Assembly: GCA_038327915.1 (NCBI GenBank)
Contig: JBBQLO010000014.1
Location: 1-19,969 of the forward strand
Direction: 5' to 3'
Source: CAIXDB01 sp038327915
Lineage (GTDB): Bacteria; Patescibacteriota; Minisyncoccia; Phycocordibacterales; DATDWN01
DNA length: 19,969 nt
Shown: positions 1-6,851 of the stretch, in pieces
How positions within the stretch are numbered: the first letter of the stretch is position 1
How the letters are laid out: every line of letters starts with the position of its first letter
Made by a program: the position numbers and the translations under genes
Notes under the pieces: model-generated
What the model was told of the DNA's origin: nothing
What the model saw: only the letters and a program-made list of their open reading frames with translations
The model's database searches: none

Positions 1-2
1 CA

Positions 3-137
3 TGGAAATCTTTGGAAGAATACTTACACTTTTACAATTATGAAAGAATACATCTCGGGAAATATCTAAACGGAATGATACCGGTCGAGAAATTGAATTA
101 TTATTTATCCACAGTGTCACCCTTGAAGGTTAACTGA
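3..137 (+). CDS. DDE transposase, C-terminal end (partial)
   Basis: An open frame runs in from the window edge and ends with TGA at 135-137, giving 44 residues. It contains YLHFYNYERIHLGKYLNGM followed by IPVEKL. This is the usual C-terminal signature of integrase-core (rve) transposases of the IS481/IS3 type, in which a FYN-x-E-R-x-H segment precedes a P-x-E-x-L segment. The catalytic DDE residues lie upstream, outside the window. The family assignment rests only on this tail, so the subfamily is uncertain. A consensus promoter starts eight bases after the stop, so the transposase is probably a separate unit from the downstream genes. Confidence 0.6.
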   Translation, partial: WKSLEEYLHFYNYERIHLGKYLNGMIPVEKLNYYLSTVSPLKVN

Positions 138-145
138 ACAATAGC

Positions 146-174
146 TTGACTTTTATTTTTGTGAGGAGTATACT
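146..174 (+). promoter_or_regulatory. Sigma70-type promoter, consensus-like
   Basis: TTGACT at 146-151 and TATACT at 169-174 are separated by exactly 17 bases. Transcription would start near 181 and run into a folded leader (188-238) and the gene at 388. This is one of the best-formed promoters in the window. Confidence 0.6.
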
Positions 175-187
175 GGTACCAACATCA

Positions 188-238
188 GAATTTAGGTTTG
201 AATATAAGTTTTGCACTATCGCAAAACACCTGAAATTC
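188..238 (+). other. Two-part stem-loop in the leader before gene 388
   Basis: An inner 7-bp perfect stem pairs GTTTTGC (208-214) with GCAAAAC (221-227) around the loop ACTATC. An outer stem pairs 188-197 with 228-238 (GAATTTAGGT against ACCTGAAATTC, one bulged base). The two stems abut on the 3' side and are separated by a 10-base bulge on the 5' side. The structure starts a few bases after the predicted transcription start. It has no T-run, so it is not a simple terminator. It could be a leader element, a small RNA or a protein- or recombinase-binding site. Confidence 0.45.
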
Positions 239-387
239 AAGAAAACATCATAAGTCAGAAATCATTTTGATATTTTGACTTGAGAACATCGAAGACACCT
301 CTGTGTCTTTTTTCTGTATACATCTTTGAAACAGCCCGAGTACTACTTATTAGCGCATTTATTATTCGCACTAATTACACAACTCAC

Positions 388-687
388 ATGGAATACAAAC
401 TTATATCCCATTTAACTCCAACCGTATCGATGTTCGCAGATAACCACCAATATATTTTGATCGTGAAAAATAATTCTTCTCAACCACTTAAGCGAGGTCA
501 TCATATGTATTTTATCTCGTTGACTGGGTGTCTCCAGGAATTTGTCAATCGACAAATCAGAAGTGCACTTGCAAATGGAGCAGACAAAACTGTTTCAGAT
601 ATGGTACGAATTATTCAAAAGACAAGACATGAAGTTTTGAATTTACTGAAACCCTTTGAGAATATCGTCAGTGATATACAACAATAG
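388..687 (+). CDS. Hypothetical protein, about 99 aa
   Basis: I do not recognise this protein. The open frame could begin at TTG 280, but I chose ATG 388. The segment before it has an odd hydrophobic/cysteine composition, while the protein from MEYKLISHLTP onward looks like a compact soluble domain. The first half (MFADNHQYILIVKNN) looks like beta strands. The second half, after about residue 50, looks helical and charged (NRQIRSALANGADKTVSDMV). There is no signal peptide, membrane segment or obvious motif. It lies between a consensus promoter and the recombinase module, so it is probably cargo or a control gene of the element. No clear Shine-Dalgarno precedes the ATG. Confidence 0.5.
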   Translation: MEYKLISHLTPTVSMFADNHQYILIVKNNSSQPLKRGHHMYFISLTGCLQEFVNRQIRSALANGADKTVSDMVRIIQKTRHEVLNLLKPFENIVSDIQQ

Positions 688-727
688 AAGCCAGTCTTAG
701 TCAGGTAGAGGGTAGGAAAGTGATGCC

Positions 728-755
728 TTGCAGTCTCAAGACGATACTTTATACC
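728..755 (+). promoter_or_regulatory. Possible promoter for the recombinase operon
   Basis: TTGCAG (728-733) and TATACC (750-755) are spaced by 16 bases and lie about 45 bases before the small gene at 799. The match is moderate and rests on sequence alone. Confidence 0.3.
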
Positions 756-798
756 ACCCTAATTAAATCTTAGTCAAAAACACACCAAATGAATCAAA

Positions 799-993
799 TT
801 GAACCAATCGCAAGTCCAACTAACTGTTGGCACTAATCACAATGGTATTGTTATCGAGCCATTAGAGGACAGCATTGAAAATCTGAGAAGACTAGGTTTA
901 AGTGAAGAGGAATTAAAAAAATTGTTTGAAACCATCGACGCGATCATTGAAAATCGCCTGGATGCATTATTAAATAACATGCAAAAAATATGA
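799..993 (+). CDS. Small acidic protein translationally coupled to the recombinase
   Basis: This 64-residue frame uses a TTG start, because an in-frame TGA at 790-792 rules out anything further upstream and no in-frame ATG suits. Its TGA overlaps the recombinase ATG in an ATGA arrangement (990-993), a strong sign of translational coupling and of a real gene. The N-terminal third looks beta-like. The rest is acidic and helical (IENLRRLGLSEEELKKLFET, then a C-terminal helix ending LLNNMQKI). I do not recognise a family. Small proteins encoded just before large serine recombinases are sometimes directionality factors or DNA-binding partners, but here that is only a suggestion from position. Confidence 0.5.
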   Translation: MNQSQVQLTVGTNHNGIVIEPLEDSIENLRRLGLSEEELKKLFETIDAIIENRLDALLNNMQKI

Positions 994-2576
994 AAATAAA
1001 AAAGAAGATCGAAGTACTTACATACACCCAAGCTCTATTGTATTGTCGTGTTTCCACAGTGGGTCAGGTAACAGACGGCAGTGGATTAGAGAGCCAGGAA
1101 CAAAGATGCAGAGAGTACGCTAGAAATAAGGGGTATAGTGTGGAACGTGTATTTGTTGATTCATATACAGGAGGAGGTGATTTTATGAATCGCCCAGGTA
1201 TGCGAGCATTATTGGAATATGTCGACAAAAATCCACATACCAATTATGTAGTGATTTTTGACGACTTGAAACGATTTGCTCGTGATACCGAATTTCATTT
1301 TAAATTGCGTTCTGCTTTCAAAGCACGTGATATAAGACCAGAATGTCTAAATTACAATTTTGACGATTCGCCAGAAGGTGTATTTGTTGAAACTATTTTT
1401 GCTGCACAGGGTAAGTTGGAGAAAGATCAGAATAGACGACAGGTTATACAGAAAATGACTTCGCGGCTCAAAGCAGGATATTGGCCATTTTACGCACCAC
1501 CTGGTTATATACAAAAGAGAGATCCTATTCATGGCAAGATTTTGATTCAAGATAATCCTAAGGCAAAAATAATCACTGAAGCATTGGAGGGTTTTGCAAG
1601 CGGTAGGTTTCAGGAACAGATGGATGTGTGCAAATTTCTGGTCTCAAAGAATTACTTCGCAAAGAGCAGTTACTATAACCGCTTAACAATAATTAAACGT
1701 ATGCTGACTCGTTCTTTGTATGCTGGGTACATTGAGTATCCAGATTGGAAAGTTGCTCGACGGATCGGACATCACAAATCACTGATACCGAAAGAAATTT
1801 TTGAGAAAATCCAAAATAAGCTTAAAGGCAAAATCAGCATGCGATATAGAAAAGATGTGAATGTAGATTTTCCACTACGTGGTTTCATATTATGTTCTGA
1901 ATGTGAACGAGAACTGACATCGAGTTGGTGTAGTGGTCGACACAACAAAAAGTATCCTTACTATCGTTGTGTTTGGCCACAATGTCCAATGAAGAACAAA
2001 AGCATCCAAAGACATCTTCCTGAAAATCAACTCCTAGATATTCTTCAAAAATCTAAACCCAAACAAGAGCTTTTGGACTATATAAAATCAAGACTCGTCA
2101 TTAAGTGGGAAGGAGCAGAAAGAAATATAAAAGAGACTGAGAAATCGGTTAGTATGACTGTGGCAAACATTAAGTCGCGAATACAAAATCTTGTTTCAAT
2201 GATCGACTCGAATAAGAGCGGTGCGGTCAATGAAGCATATGAGCGTCAGATTGAGGAACTGAGTCAACAAGAAATGTTGGAAGCGAGCAGATTAAGCAAA
2301 ATATCCAGTGGCAAGATTAATTTTGAAACCGCTCTGGAATTGGTTATGAGTGTGGTAGATAACCCTTATGAACGTTGGCAAAAAGGCGATTTGACGCATA
2401 GAAGACTGTTGTTGAATATGGTGTTCAATAAGAAAGTTGCATATAGCAAAAATCACGGCTTTGAAACCGCGAATTTACAGCTACCAATAAAGGTTTTTGA
2501 GCAAAATAATCGCTCAAATGTATATGATGTGGAGATGGCGACATTGAAGCCGCGTGCACAGGATAGATTGAAATGA
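990..2576 (+). CDS. Large serine recombinase (site-specific integrase/resolvase family)
   Basis: This 528-residue protein would cut and rejoin DNA at attachment sites through a phosphoserine link. The resolvase-type catalytic domain covers about residues 12-155. The nucleophile is Ser22 in YCRVSTVGQ, with Arg20 and the DDLKRFARD segment (91-99) as further active-site elements. A 'Recombinase' DNA-binding domain follows (about 165-285, with RSLYAGYIEYP). Next is a zinc ribbon with Cys302, Cys305, Cys327 and Cys332, then a coiled-coil-like region (about 370-450). That is the order of large serine integrases. The start is fixed by the ATGA overlap with the preceding gene. The last 16 codons lie on the opposite strand of the tmRNA 3' end, which suggests this enzyme's own element integrated at ssrA. 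Confidence 0.9.
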   Translation: MKIKKKIEVLTYTQALLYCRVSTVGQVTDGSGLESQEQRCREYARNKGYSVERVFVDSYTGGGDFMNRPGMRALLEYVDKNPHTNYVVIFDDLKRFARDTEFHFKLRSAFKARDIRPECLNYNFDDSPEGVFVETIFAAQGKLEKDQNRRQVIQKMTSRLKAGYWPFYAPPGYIQKRDPIHGKILIQDNPKAKIITEALEGFASGRFQEQMDVCKFLVSKNYFAKSSYYNRLTIIKRMLTRSLYAGYIEYPDWKVARRIGHHKSLIPKEIFEKIQNKLKGKISMRYRKDVNVDFPLRGFILCSECERELTSSWCSGRHNKKYPYYRCVWPQCPMKNKSIQRHLPENQLLDILQKSKPKQELLDYIKSRLVIKWEGAERNIKETEKSVSMTVANIKSRIQNLVSMIDSNKSGAVNEAYERQIEELSQQEMLEASRLSKISSGKINFETALELVMSVVDNPYERWQKGDLTHRRLLLNMVFNKKVAYSKNHGFETANLQLPIKVFEQNNRSNVYDVEMATLKPRAQDRLK

Positions 2577-2927
2577 ATCTACAACGCGTAGGATGTTTAA
2601 TATTCTAGATTATAATGCTTGAAACAACCAAAATACATTATAATTGATTCTCTAACTGTCGACACGTGGCGAGAAAGCACGTGCCCTAACCTGAAAGTTA
2701 TATCAATGAGGTGCCGTATCAGATGTCAGGCACATCACCGCCTCAAAGGCAAGTGCTGTTAGGCAGCTGCGTAAGAGAAAGCAAAGTTGTTCGCCGTAAA
2801 ATACGGAGAAACAGTTTTACTCTTAGTTACGTTGTTTACACGTAGCGTTTCCGAGCTGATTTAGGAGGGCTCGGCACTCCGCGTCGCACATATCAATGCG
2901 TAAACTGTGTCAAAACCTTGCATCCCC
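2527..2927 (-). ncRNA. ssrA: Transfer-messenger RNA (tmRNA), about 400 nt
   Basis: The RNA rescues stalled ribosomes with SmpB, acting first as tRNA-Ala and then as mRNA for a degradation tag. The 5' end reads GGGGATG (2927-2921). It pairs with CATCTCC (2537-2531) in a 7-bp acceptor stem with one G-U, followed by discriminator A. CCA is not encoded. Helix 2 starts with CACAG near the 5' end and closes with CTGTG before the T-arm. A pseudoknot-1-type stem, CCGAGC/GCTCGG, precedes the reading frame. The tag frame ends in codons for ANNFAFSYAAA followed by TAA at 2761-2759, the expected small-residue C-terminus. The resume codon is not certain. The length matches the family. The 3' end overlaps the recombinase gene. 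The T-loop appears to have only six bases between GCGGC and GTCGC, one fewer than usual. Confidence 0.88.
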
Positions 2928-2928
2928 A

Positions 2929-2959
2929 TGTCAAAGTGAAATAAGGTTTCATTCTGACA
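2929..2959 (-). other. Long hairpin directly before the tmRNA 5' end
   Basis: Arms 2929-2941 and 2947-2959 pair at 12 of 13 positions (one G-U, one mismatch) around a five-base loop. The hairpin ends one base before the mature tmRNA 5' end and lies about 70 bases after the smpB stop on the same strand. It has no T-run. It may be a processing signal in a joint smpB-ssrA transcript or part of the ssrA promoter region. Confidence 0.45.
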
Positions 2960-3029
2960 TCGAGATGGGTTTTGTGTGTTGTCAATGTACTTGTACGTTT
3001 GCTAGTCAAAAGTGTTTATATTTTATAAA

Positions 3030-3473
3030 TCAAAATTCTTTCATATCTCGTGCAATGTCTCTTTGACTTGTCCGTTTTTTGAGTGTTTCGCGCTTGTCGA
3101 ATTTTTTCTTTCCTTTTGCCGTGGTTATGTCGATTTTGATAACTCTACCCTTATTATAAACCGATATAGGCACCACTGTCAATCCTTTTGTTTGTTCTGT
3201 GTCCGACAACTCGTAAATTTCTTTTTTGGTGAGGAGGAGTTTTCGATTGCGATACGGATCATACTCGGTTGGTGTGTTGTCCTGCTGATAGGGAGGAATA
3301 AACATACCTATAATAAAAGCTTCTCCTCCTCGAATTGTGATATGGCTTCCCTCAAGAGAGCCTTGACCTTGACGCAAGGATTTGACTTCAAATCCAAAAA
3401 GCTCAACACCTGCTTTGTATTGCTCTATAAATTCATAATTAAAACTTGCTTTTCTGTTGGTAATAAAACTCAT
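3030..3473 (-). CDS. smpB: SsrA-binding protein SmpB
   Basis: This 147-residue protein binds the tRNA-like part of tmRNA and delivers it to stalled ribosomes. The N-terminus (NRKASFNYEFIEQYKAGVEL followed by FGFEVKSLRQG) carries the family's conserved 'GxEVKSLRxG' block, and SLEGSHITI follows at about 39-47. Residues 76-90 contain the YDPYRNRKLLLTKKE stretch. The C-terminal tail, KKKFDKRETLKKRTSQRDIA, is the basic helix that enters the mRNA channel. The length is normal. The ATG at 3473 lies six bases after an extended -10 hexamer, which supports this start and a leaderless message. Its RNA partner ssrA lies about 100 bases downstream on the same strand. Confidence 0.96.
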   Translation of the reverse strand: MSFITNRKASFNYEFIEQYKAGVELFGFEVKSLRQGQGSLEGSHITIRGGEAFIIGMFIPPYQQDNTPTEYDPYRNRKLLLTKKEIYELSDTEQTKGLTVVPISVYNKGRVIKIDITTAKGKKKFDKRETLKKRTSQRDIARDMKEF

Positions 3474-3479
3474 GCGAGC

Positions 3480-3488
3480 ATTGTATCA
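3480..3488 (-). promoter_or_regulatory. Extended -10 promoter of smpB (leaderless)
   Basis: On the minus strand TGATACAAT is an extended -10 (TG-N-TACAAT). Its last base lies exactly six bases before the smpB ATG, so transcription should begin at or next to the start codon. No good -35 is visible. Confidence 0.5.
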
Positions 3489-3586
3489 GCTCTTGTTGCA
3501 AAAGAGTAGGAAGAAATTTGCTTTTTACAAACAGTCATGTTGTTTACAAATTAGTGTTGATTAATTTCTTTTTATACATTTTGGTG

Positions 3587-3592
3587 TATACT
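3587..3592 (+). promoter_or_regulatory. -10 element of ftsH
   Basis: TATACT ends ten bases before the ftsH ATG, leaving a predicted leader of only a few bases. There is no Shine-Dalgarno sequence. The -35 region is weak. Confidence 0.45.
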
Positions 3593-3602
3593 ATTTCGAC
3601 TT

Positions 3603-5546
3603 ATGAATACATTACCGCAAGGAGAAGGTCAAAAAAAAGTTTTATTGAAAAAAACACCAGGGGATAAAGACCCTGGTGGTACTTCGATTATAACTTATAT
3701 TGTTTCTGTTCTTATTATTTTTATAGTACTTTCTGCTGGGTATTCATATGTTTCAGATACTTCTAAAAAATCTTTACCAATTCCTATTTCAGTACTTTCT
3801 TCCGATATTAAATCAGGCTTAGTCACTTCGGTAGTGGTGAGGGGCAATGATCTCGAACTATCTTATAAAGATGGCTCCAGCAAAAAATCTAAAAAAGAAG
3901 ATACCGCCGCACTATCTCAAACATTTGTAAATTACGGTGTAACACCTGCTCAGCTTGCGGCGGTTAAGATAGATATTCAAAATGAAAACAGTTTGAGTTA
4001 TTGGATTATTAATCTTGCCCCTATTGTACTTCCCGTTATTTTTCTTCTTGTTATTGTGTGGTTTATTACGCGACAAGTTAAAGGTGCGGGCATTCAAGCC
4101 CTCACATTCGGTCAGTCAAAAGCACGAATGATTGATCCGAATGATACATCTCAGCGGGTAACATTTAAAGATGTGGCGGGGGCAAAAGAAGCAAAAGAAG
4201 AATTGCTTGAAATTGTAGATTTTCTCCGCAATCCAAAAAAGTTTTTAGAAATAGGTGCCCGAATTCCAAAAGGAATTCTTCTTATGGGAGCCCCCGGAAC
4301 AGGTAAGACACTTTTGGCTCGTGCAGTTGCAGGAGAGGCGGGAGTAGCCTTTCTTTCAATTTCTGGATCTGAATTTGTGGAAATGTTTGTTGGTGTCGGT
4401 GCGTCAAGAGTGAGAGACCTTTTTCAGATGGCAAAAAAAGCTGCGCCCGCTATTATTTTTGTCGATGAGATTGATGCAGTAGGTCGAGCTCGTGGAGTTG
4501 GTGCAGGTGGTGGTAATGACGAACGTGAGCAAACCCTAAACCAGATTTTGGTAGAGATGGATGGTTTTGAACCTAACGAAAAAGTCATTGTTATGGCAGC
4601 AACTAATCGGCCTGATGTGCTTGATCCCGCTTTGTTGCGCCCCGGACGCTTTGATAGACGAGTAACACTTGATTTGCCAGATCGCCAGGATCGTGAAGAA
4701 ATTTTGAAAGTGCACAGTACCAAAAAACCTTTTGCAGAAGACGTGAATTTGTCTGTCATTGCGGAACGTACGCCGGGTTTTTCGGGTGCTGATTTGTATT
4801 CCCTCATGAATGAGGGGGCTATTTTGGCGGCACGGGAAAATCGCACCAAAATTTCTCAATACGATCTTATTCGTTCTATTGAAAAAGTAATGCTTGGGCC
4901 CGAGCGTCGGTCACATATTTTGTCTAAAAAAGAAAAAGAAATTACTGCATATCACGAAGCCGGGCACGCCGTTCTCGCATCACTTTTGCCCTATGCTGAC
5001 CCAGTTCATAAAATATCGATTATTTCACGTGGTCATGCTGCTGGATATGTTCTGAAGTTGCCACTGGAAGATCGTAAATTGCAGTCTAAGAAAGAATTTC
5101 TCGACGATATTGCTGTTTCTCTCGGGGGCTATGTAACAGAAAAAATACTTTTTGATGATTTAACTACAGGACCTTCAAACGATTTACAGGTGTCTACTGC
5201 ACTAGCAAGGGATATGGTTACTAAATATGGCATGTCCGACATGCTCGGTCCAGTCGCACTCGAAGGTCAAGGTGGGAAAGTTTTGTTTGGTCGCGGTGTG
5301 GAGGAGAAAGATTTTTCAGAAAAAGTGGCAACCGATATAGACTCGGAAATCTCACGTATTATGAATGAAGCTCGTGTCAAAGCTGAGAAGGTAATTACGG
5401 AGAATCGAAAACTGCTCGATGCTATTGCACAGCGACTCATTGCCGTGGAAACAATAGAGCGTGCTGAATTTGAACAAATTCTCATTGCAAATGGTGTAAC
5501 ACCAAAAAAGAAATTGGATATTGAACACCAAGTGTGGGATCACTGA
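3603..5546 (+). CDS. ftsH: ATP-dependent zinc metalloprotease FtsH
   Basis: This 647-residue membrane protease would extract and degrade misassembled membrane proteins and some soluble regulators, working as a hexamer. Two membrane helices (about 29-50 and 133-155) flank a short extracytoplasmic domain. The AAA module has Walker A GAPGTGKT (229-236), Walker B IIFVDEID (284-291) and a second region of homology with ATNRPDVLDPALLRPGRFDR (333-352). The peptidase has the zinc motif HEAGH (451-455) and a third ligand, Asp527, in GPSNDLQ. All catalytic residues are intact and the length is typical. The gene diverges from smpB across a 129-base shared promoter region, and a small membrane-protein gene follows. 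Confidence 0.97.
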   Translation: MNTLPQGEGQKKVLLKKTPGDKDPGGTSIITYIVSVLIIFIVLSAGYSYVSDTSKKSLPIPISVLSSDIKSGLVTSVVVRGNDLELSYKDGSSKKSKKEDTAALSQTFVNYGVTPAQLAAVKIDIQNENSLSYWIINLAPIVLPVIFLLVIVWFITRQVKGAGIQALTFGQSKARMIDPNDTSQRVTFKDVAGAKEAKEELLEIVDFLRNPKKFLEIGARIPKGILLMGAPGTGKTLLARAVAGEAGVAFLSISGSEFVEMFVGVGASRVRDLFQMAKKAAPAIIFVDEIDAVGRARGVGAGGGNDEREQTLNQILVEMDGFEPNEKVIVMAATNRPDVLDPALLRPGRFDRRVTLDLPDRQDREEILKVHSTKKPFAEDVNLSVIAERTPGFSGADLYSLMNEGAILAARENRTKISQYDLIRSIEKVMLGPERRSHILSKKEKEITAYHEAGHAVLASLLPYADPVHKISIISRGHAAGYVLKLPLEDRKLQSKKEFLDDIAVSLGGYVTEKILFDDLTTGPSNDLQVSTALARDMVTKYGMSDMLGPVALEGQGGKVLFGRGVEEKDFSEKVATDIDSEISRIMNEARVKAEKVITENRKLLDAIAQRLIAVETIERAEFEQILIANGVTPKKKLDIEHQVWDH

Positions 5547-5576
5547 CGGGATCAAGTGGGGTGCCACCATGTCCTA

Positions 5577-5786
5577 ATGCTATTGATTATTTTCTTTTTT
5601 TTATTAGGCTTATGTATGGAGGTTCTGATGTTCCCTTACTACTTTTTGGCTCAAAAAAGTGAAGATACTTTTTCTTCAAATCGCGCAGCCGCGATTTTCG
5701 GAGCAATTCTTGCTATTTTTCTTTCATGGGTCCCTTTGGTGGGCATAGTTTATTTTTTGTATACCCACCTTGTCACAAAAAGTTAA
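5577..5786 (+). CDS. Small two-helix membrane protein
   Basis: I do not recognise this protein of about 69 residues. The start chosen is ATG 5577. A GTG at 5556 is also in frame but would add MGCHHVL, which looks unnatural. Two hydrophobic segments are clear: residues about 1-23 (LLIIFFFLLGLCMEVLMFPYYF) and about 40-64 (FGAILAIFLSWVPLVGIVYF). They are joined by a short polar loop with SEDTFSSNRAA. It begins 30 bases after the ftsH stop and ends just before a terminator, so it is probably cotranscribed with ftsH. It might be a modulator of the protease or an unrelated membrane protein. Confidence 0.6.
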   Translation: MLLIIFFFLLGLCMEVLMFPYYFLAQKSEDTFSSNRAAAIFGAILAIFLSWVPLVGIVYFLYTHLVTKS

Positions 5787-5810
5787 TGCGAGGGAGGGTA
5801 CAAACACGGG

Positions 5811-5849
5811 CCCCTAGTTGTCGCGAGGACAAGTGGGGGTTTTCTTTTT
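5811..5849 (+). terminator. Rho-independent terminator after ftsH unit
   Basis: CCCC and TTGTC pair with GACAA and GGGG around a GCGAG loop, with a small internal loop between the two stem parts, followed by TTTTCTTTTT. It closes the ftsH and small membrane-protein transcript and separates it from the tRNA. Confidence 0.7.
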
Positions 5850-5879
5850 GATTTAATTCTATGTTACTATGAGAAAAAT

Positions 5880-5953
5880 CCGCCCGTAGTTCAGTTGGTT
5901 AGAACATCGAGCTTATACCTCGGGGGTCCTTGGTTCGAGTCCAAGCGGGCGGA
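5880..5953 (+). tRNA. tRNA-Ile (anticodon UAU)
   Basis: The 74-base cloverleaf has acceptor stem CCGCCCG/CGGGCGG with discriminator A. Its D-arm is GTTC/GAAC around AGTTGGTTA. The anticodon stem TCGAG/CTCGG encloses the loop CTTATAC, so the anticodon is TAT. The T-arm is CTTGG/CCAAG with loop TTCGAGT. CCA is not encoded. A UAU anticodon reads AUA directly, whereas most bacteria use a CAU tRNA modified to lysidine by TilS. The next gene is convergent and ends four bases downstream. Confidence 0.93.
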
Positions 5954-5957
5954 CAAT

Positions 5958-6806
5958 TTACTTCGGAAATTCACTCAGTAATTCGTTTGAATTGTAAAAC
6001 TGTGCAGCGATGGTGCCAAAACTGTATGTTTGGTTACCTATAGGTATTGGAGCACCACCGGACTGTGGATTGGCGTTTGGTTTGGATCCTGAGAAGCCGA
6101 TGTTGTATAGAGTAGATAGGATTTCAGGCCTATCAGAAATATTAAAACCAGCTTGTTTCCACTGGTGTTCAATTTCTGCAAGATACAAACCAGCATACAA
6201 GTAGTTGTAATAGTGCTTATGTTGGTCAGTCATTCGAGTAAATCGTTCCATCGAAACATCGGTAGAATTATTTGCACTGTTGCCAGATGTACTAGCTGTT
6301 TTGAAATCTAAGATATGTTCGTACTGTAGACCGAGATAATATGGTGATGTGGGGTTTTTCAAATTATTTTCAATATGTACTGCAGTGTCTTCTTTTATTC
6401 CCATGACACCCCATGAAAATTGAGTCTGACTACCAAGAATTTTAAGTGGCTCAAAAAACTTTTTATAGGATTCCCGATCATCGTAAAAAAATCGAAGTTG
6501 TTCTGCTACAAGATTGCTGACAATAAGTCGAGCGGGGACTCCCGAGGCAATGGCAGAACGGTTTATAATTTCAGTTTCTTTTTGTAGAGCTGTTTTTAGT
6601 GTTTGCCATTCGGGCAATGTTTGCCAGTAATATGTCTTGTCTTTGCCACTTGGCAGGTGTGTATTGTGTAAAAAGTCACTTCGCTGGTTATCTATGATAC
6701 CACCGGTCTTAGTCAGACCAAGTTTGATAGCAAAATATCCTGCCGTCAGAATGAAACCAATTGTTGCAAAAATATAAATTAAAATGTAGAAAATTTTTTT
6801 AAGCAT
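5958..6806 (-). CDS. Membrane-anchored lysozyme-like protein (putative lytic transglycosylase)
   Basis: This 282-residue protein has a single N-terminal hydrophobic helix (about 4-27), so the rest is probably extracytoplasmic. The body contains ASGVPARLIVSNLVAEQLRF (Glu102 is a candidate catalytic acid), SWGVMGIKEDTA (about 131-142) and a C-terminal block LYNIGFSGSKPNANPQSGG with YSFGTIAAQFY. This layout, an early Glu in a helix, a G-x-MG-x-K segment and a late N-x-GF block, recalls lysozyme-fold peptidoglycan hydrolases. It is not a textbook member and the assignment is tentative. The ATG is 45 bases downstream of the recG stop on the same strand, so the two could be cotranscribed. A cell-wall opening role near a pilus locus is plausible but unproven. 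Confidence 0.5.
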   Translation of the reverse strand: MLKKIFYILIYIFATIGFILTAGYFAIKLGLTKTGGIIDNQRSDFLHNTHLPSGKDKTYYWQTLPEWQTLKTALQKETEIINRSAIASGVPARLIVSNLVAEQLRFFYDDRESYKKFFEPLKILGSQTQFSWGVMGIKEDTAVHIENNLKNPTSPYYLGLQYEHILDFKTASTSGNSANNSTDVSMERFTRMTDQHKHYYNYLYAGLYLAEIEHQWKQAGFNISDRPEILSTLYNIGFSGSKPNANPQSGGAPIPIGNQTYSFGTIAAQFYNSNELLSEFPK

Positions 6807-6851
6807 TGTGTTGACGGCGAGAGAGATTTTGAGATTATCATATTTTTCTTT

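Larger units (their letters stand above)
1..2576 (+). mobile_element. Probable integrative element, right part, abutting ssrA
   Basis: This stretch carries a transposase tail, two small unknown genes and a large serine recombinase, and it ends inside the 3' end of the tmRNA gene. Tyrosine and serine integrases are known to use tRNA and tmRNA genes as integration sites. The gene content and the overlap suggest that the right boundary of an integrated element lies around 2527-2576. The left boundary is outside the window or not recognisable: I saw no second copy of the tmRNA 3' end in the first kilobase. Extent and integration status are inference. Confidence 0.45.

Noticed and set aside
2640..3000. 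tmRNA on the plus strand
   Set aside because: No plus-strand frame gives a tag ending in Ala-Ala. The minus strand gives a proper acceptor stem, pseudoknot stem and ANNFAFSYAAA tag.
3012..3509. Plus-strand open frame of 165 codons
   Set aside because: It lies antisense to smpB, which has clear family motifs, and its own product is Cys/Phe-rich and unlike a real protein.
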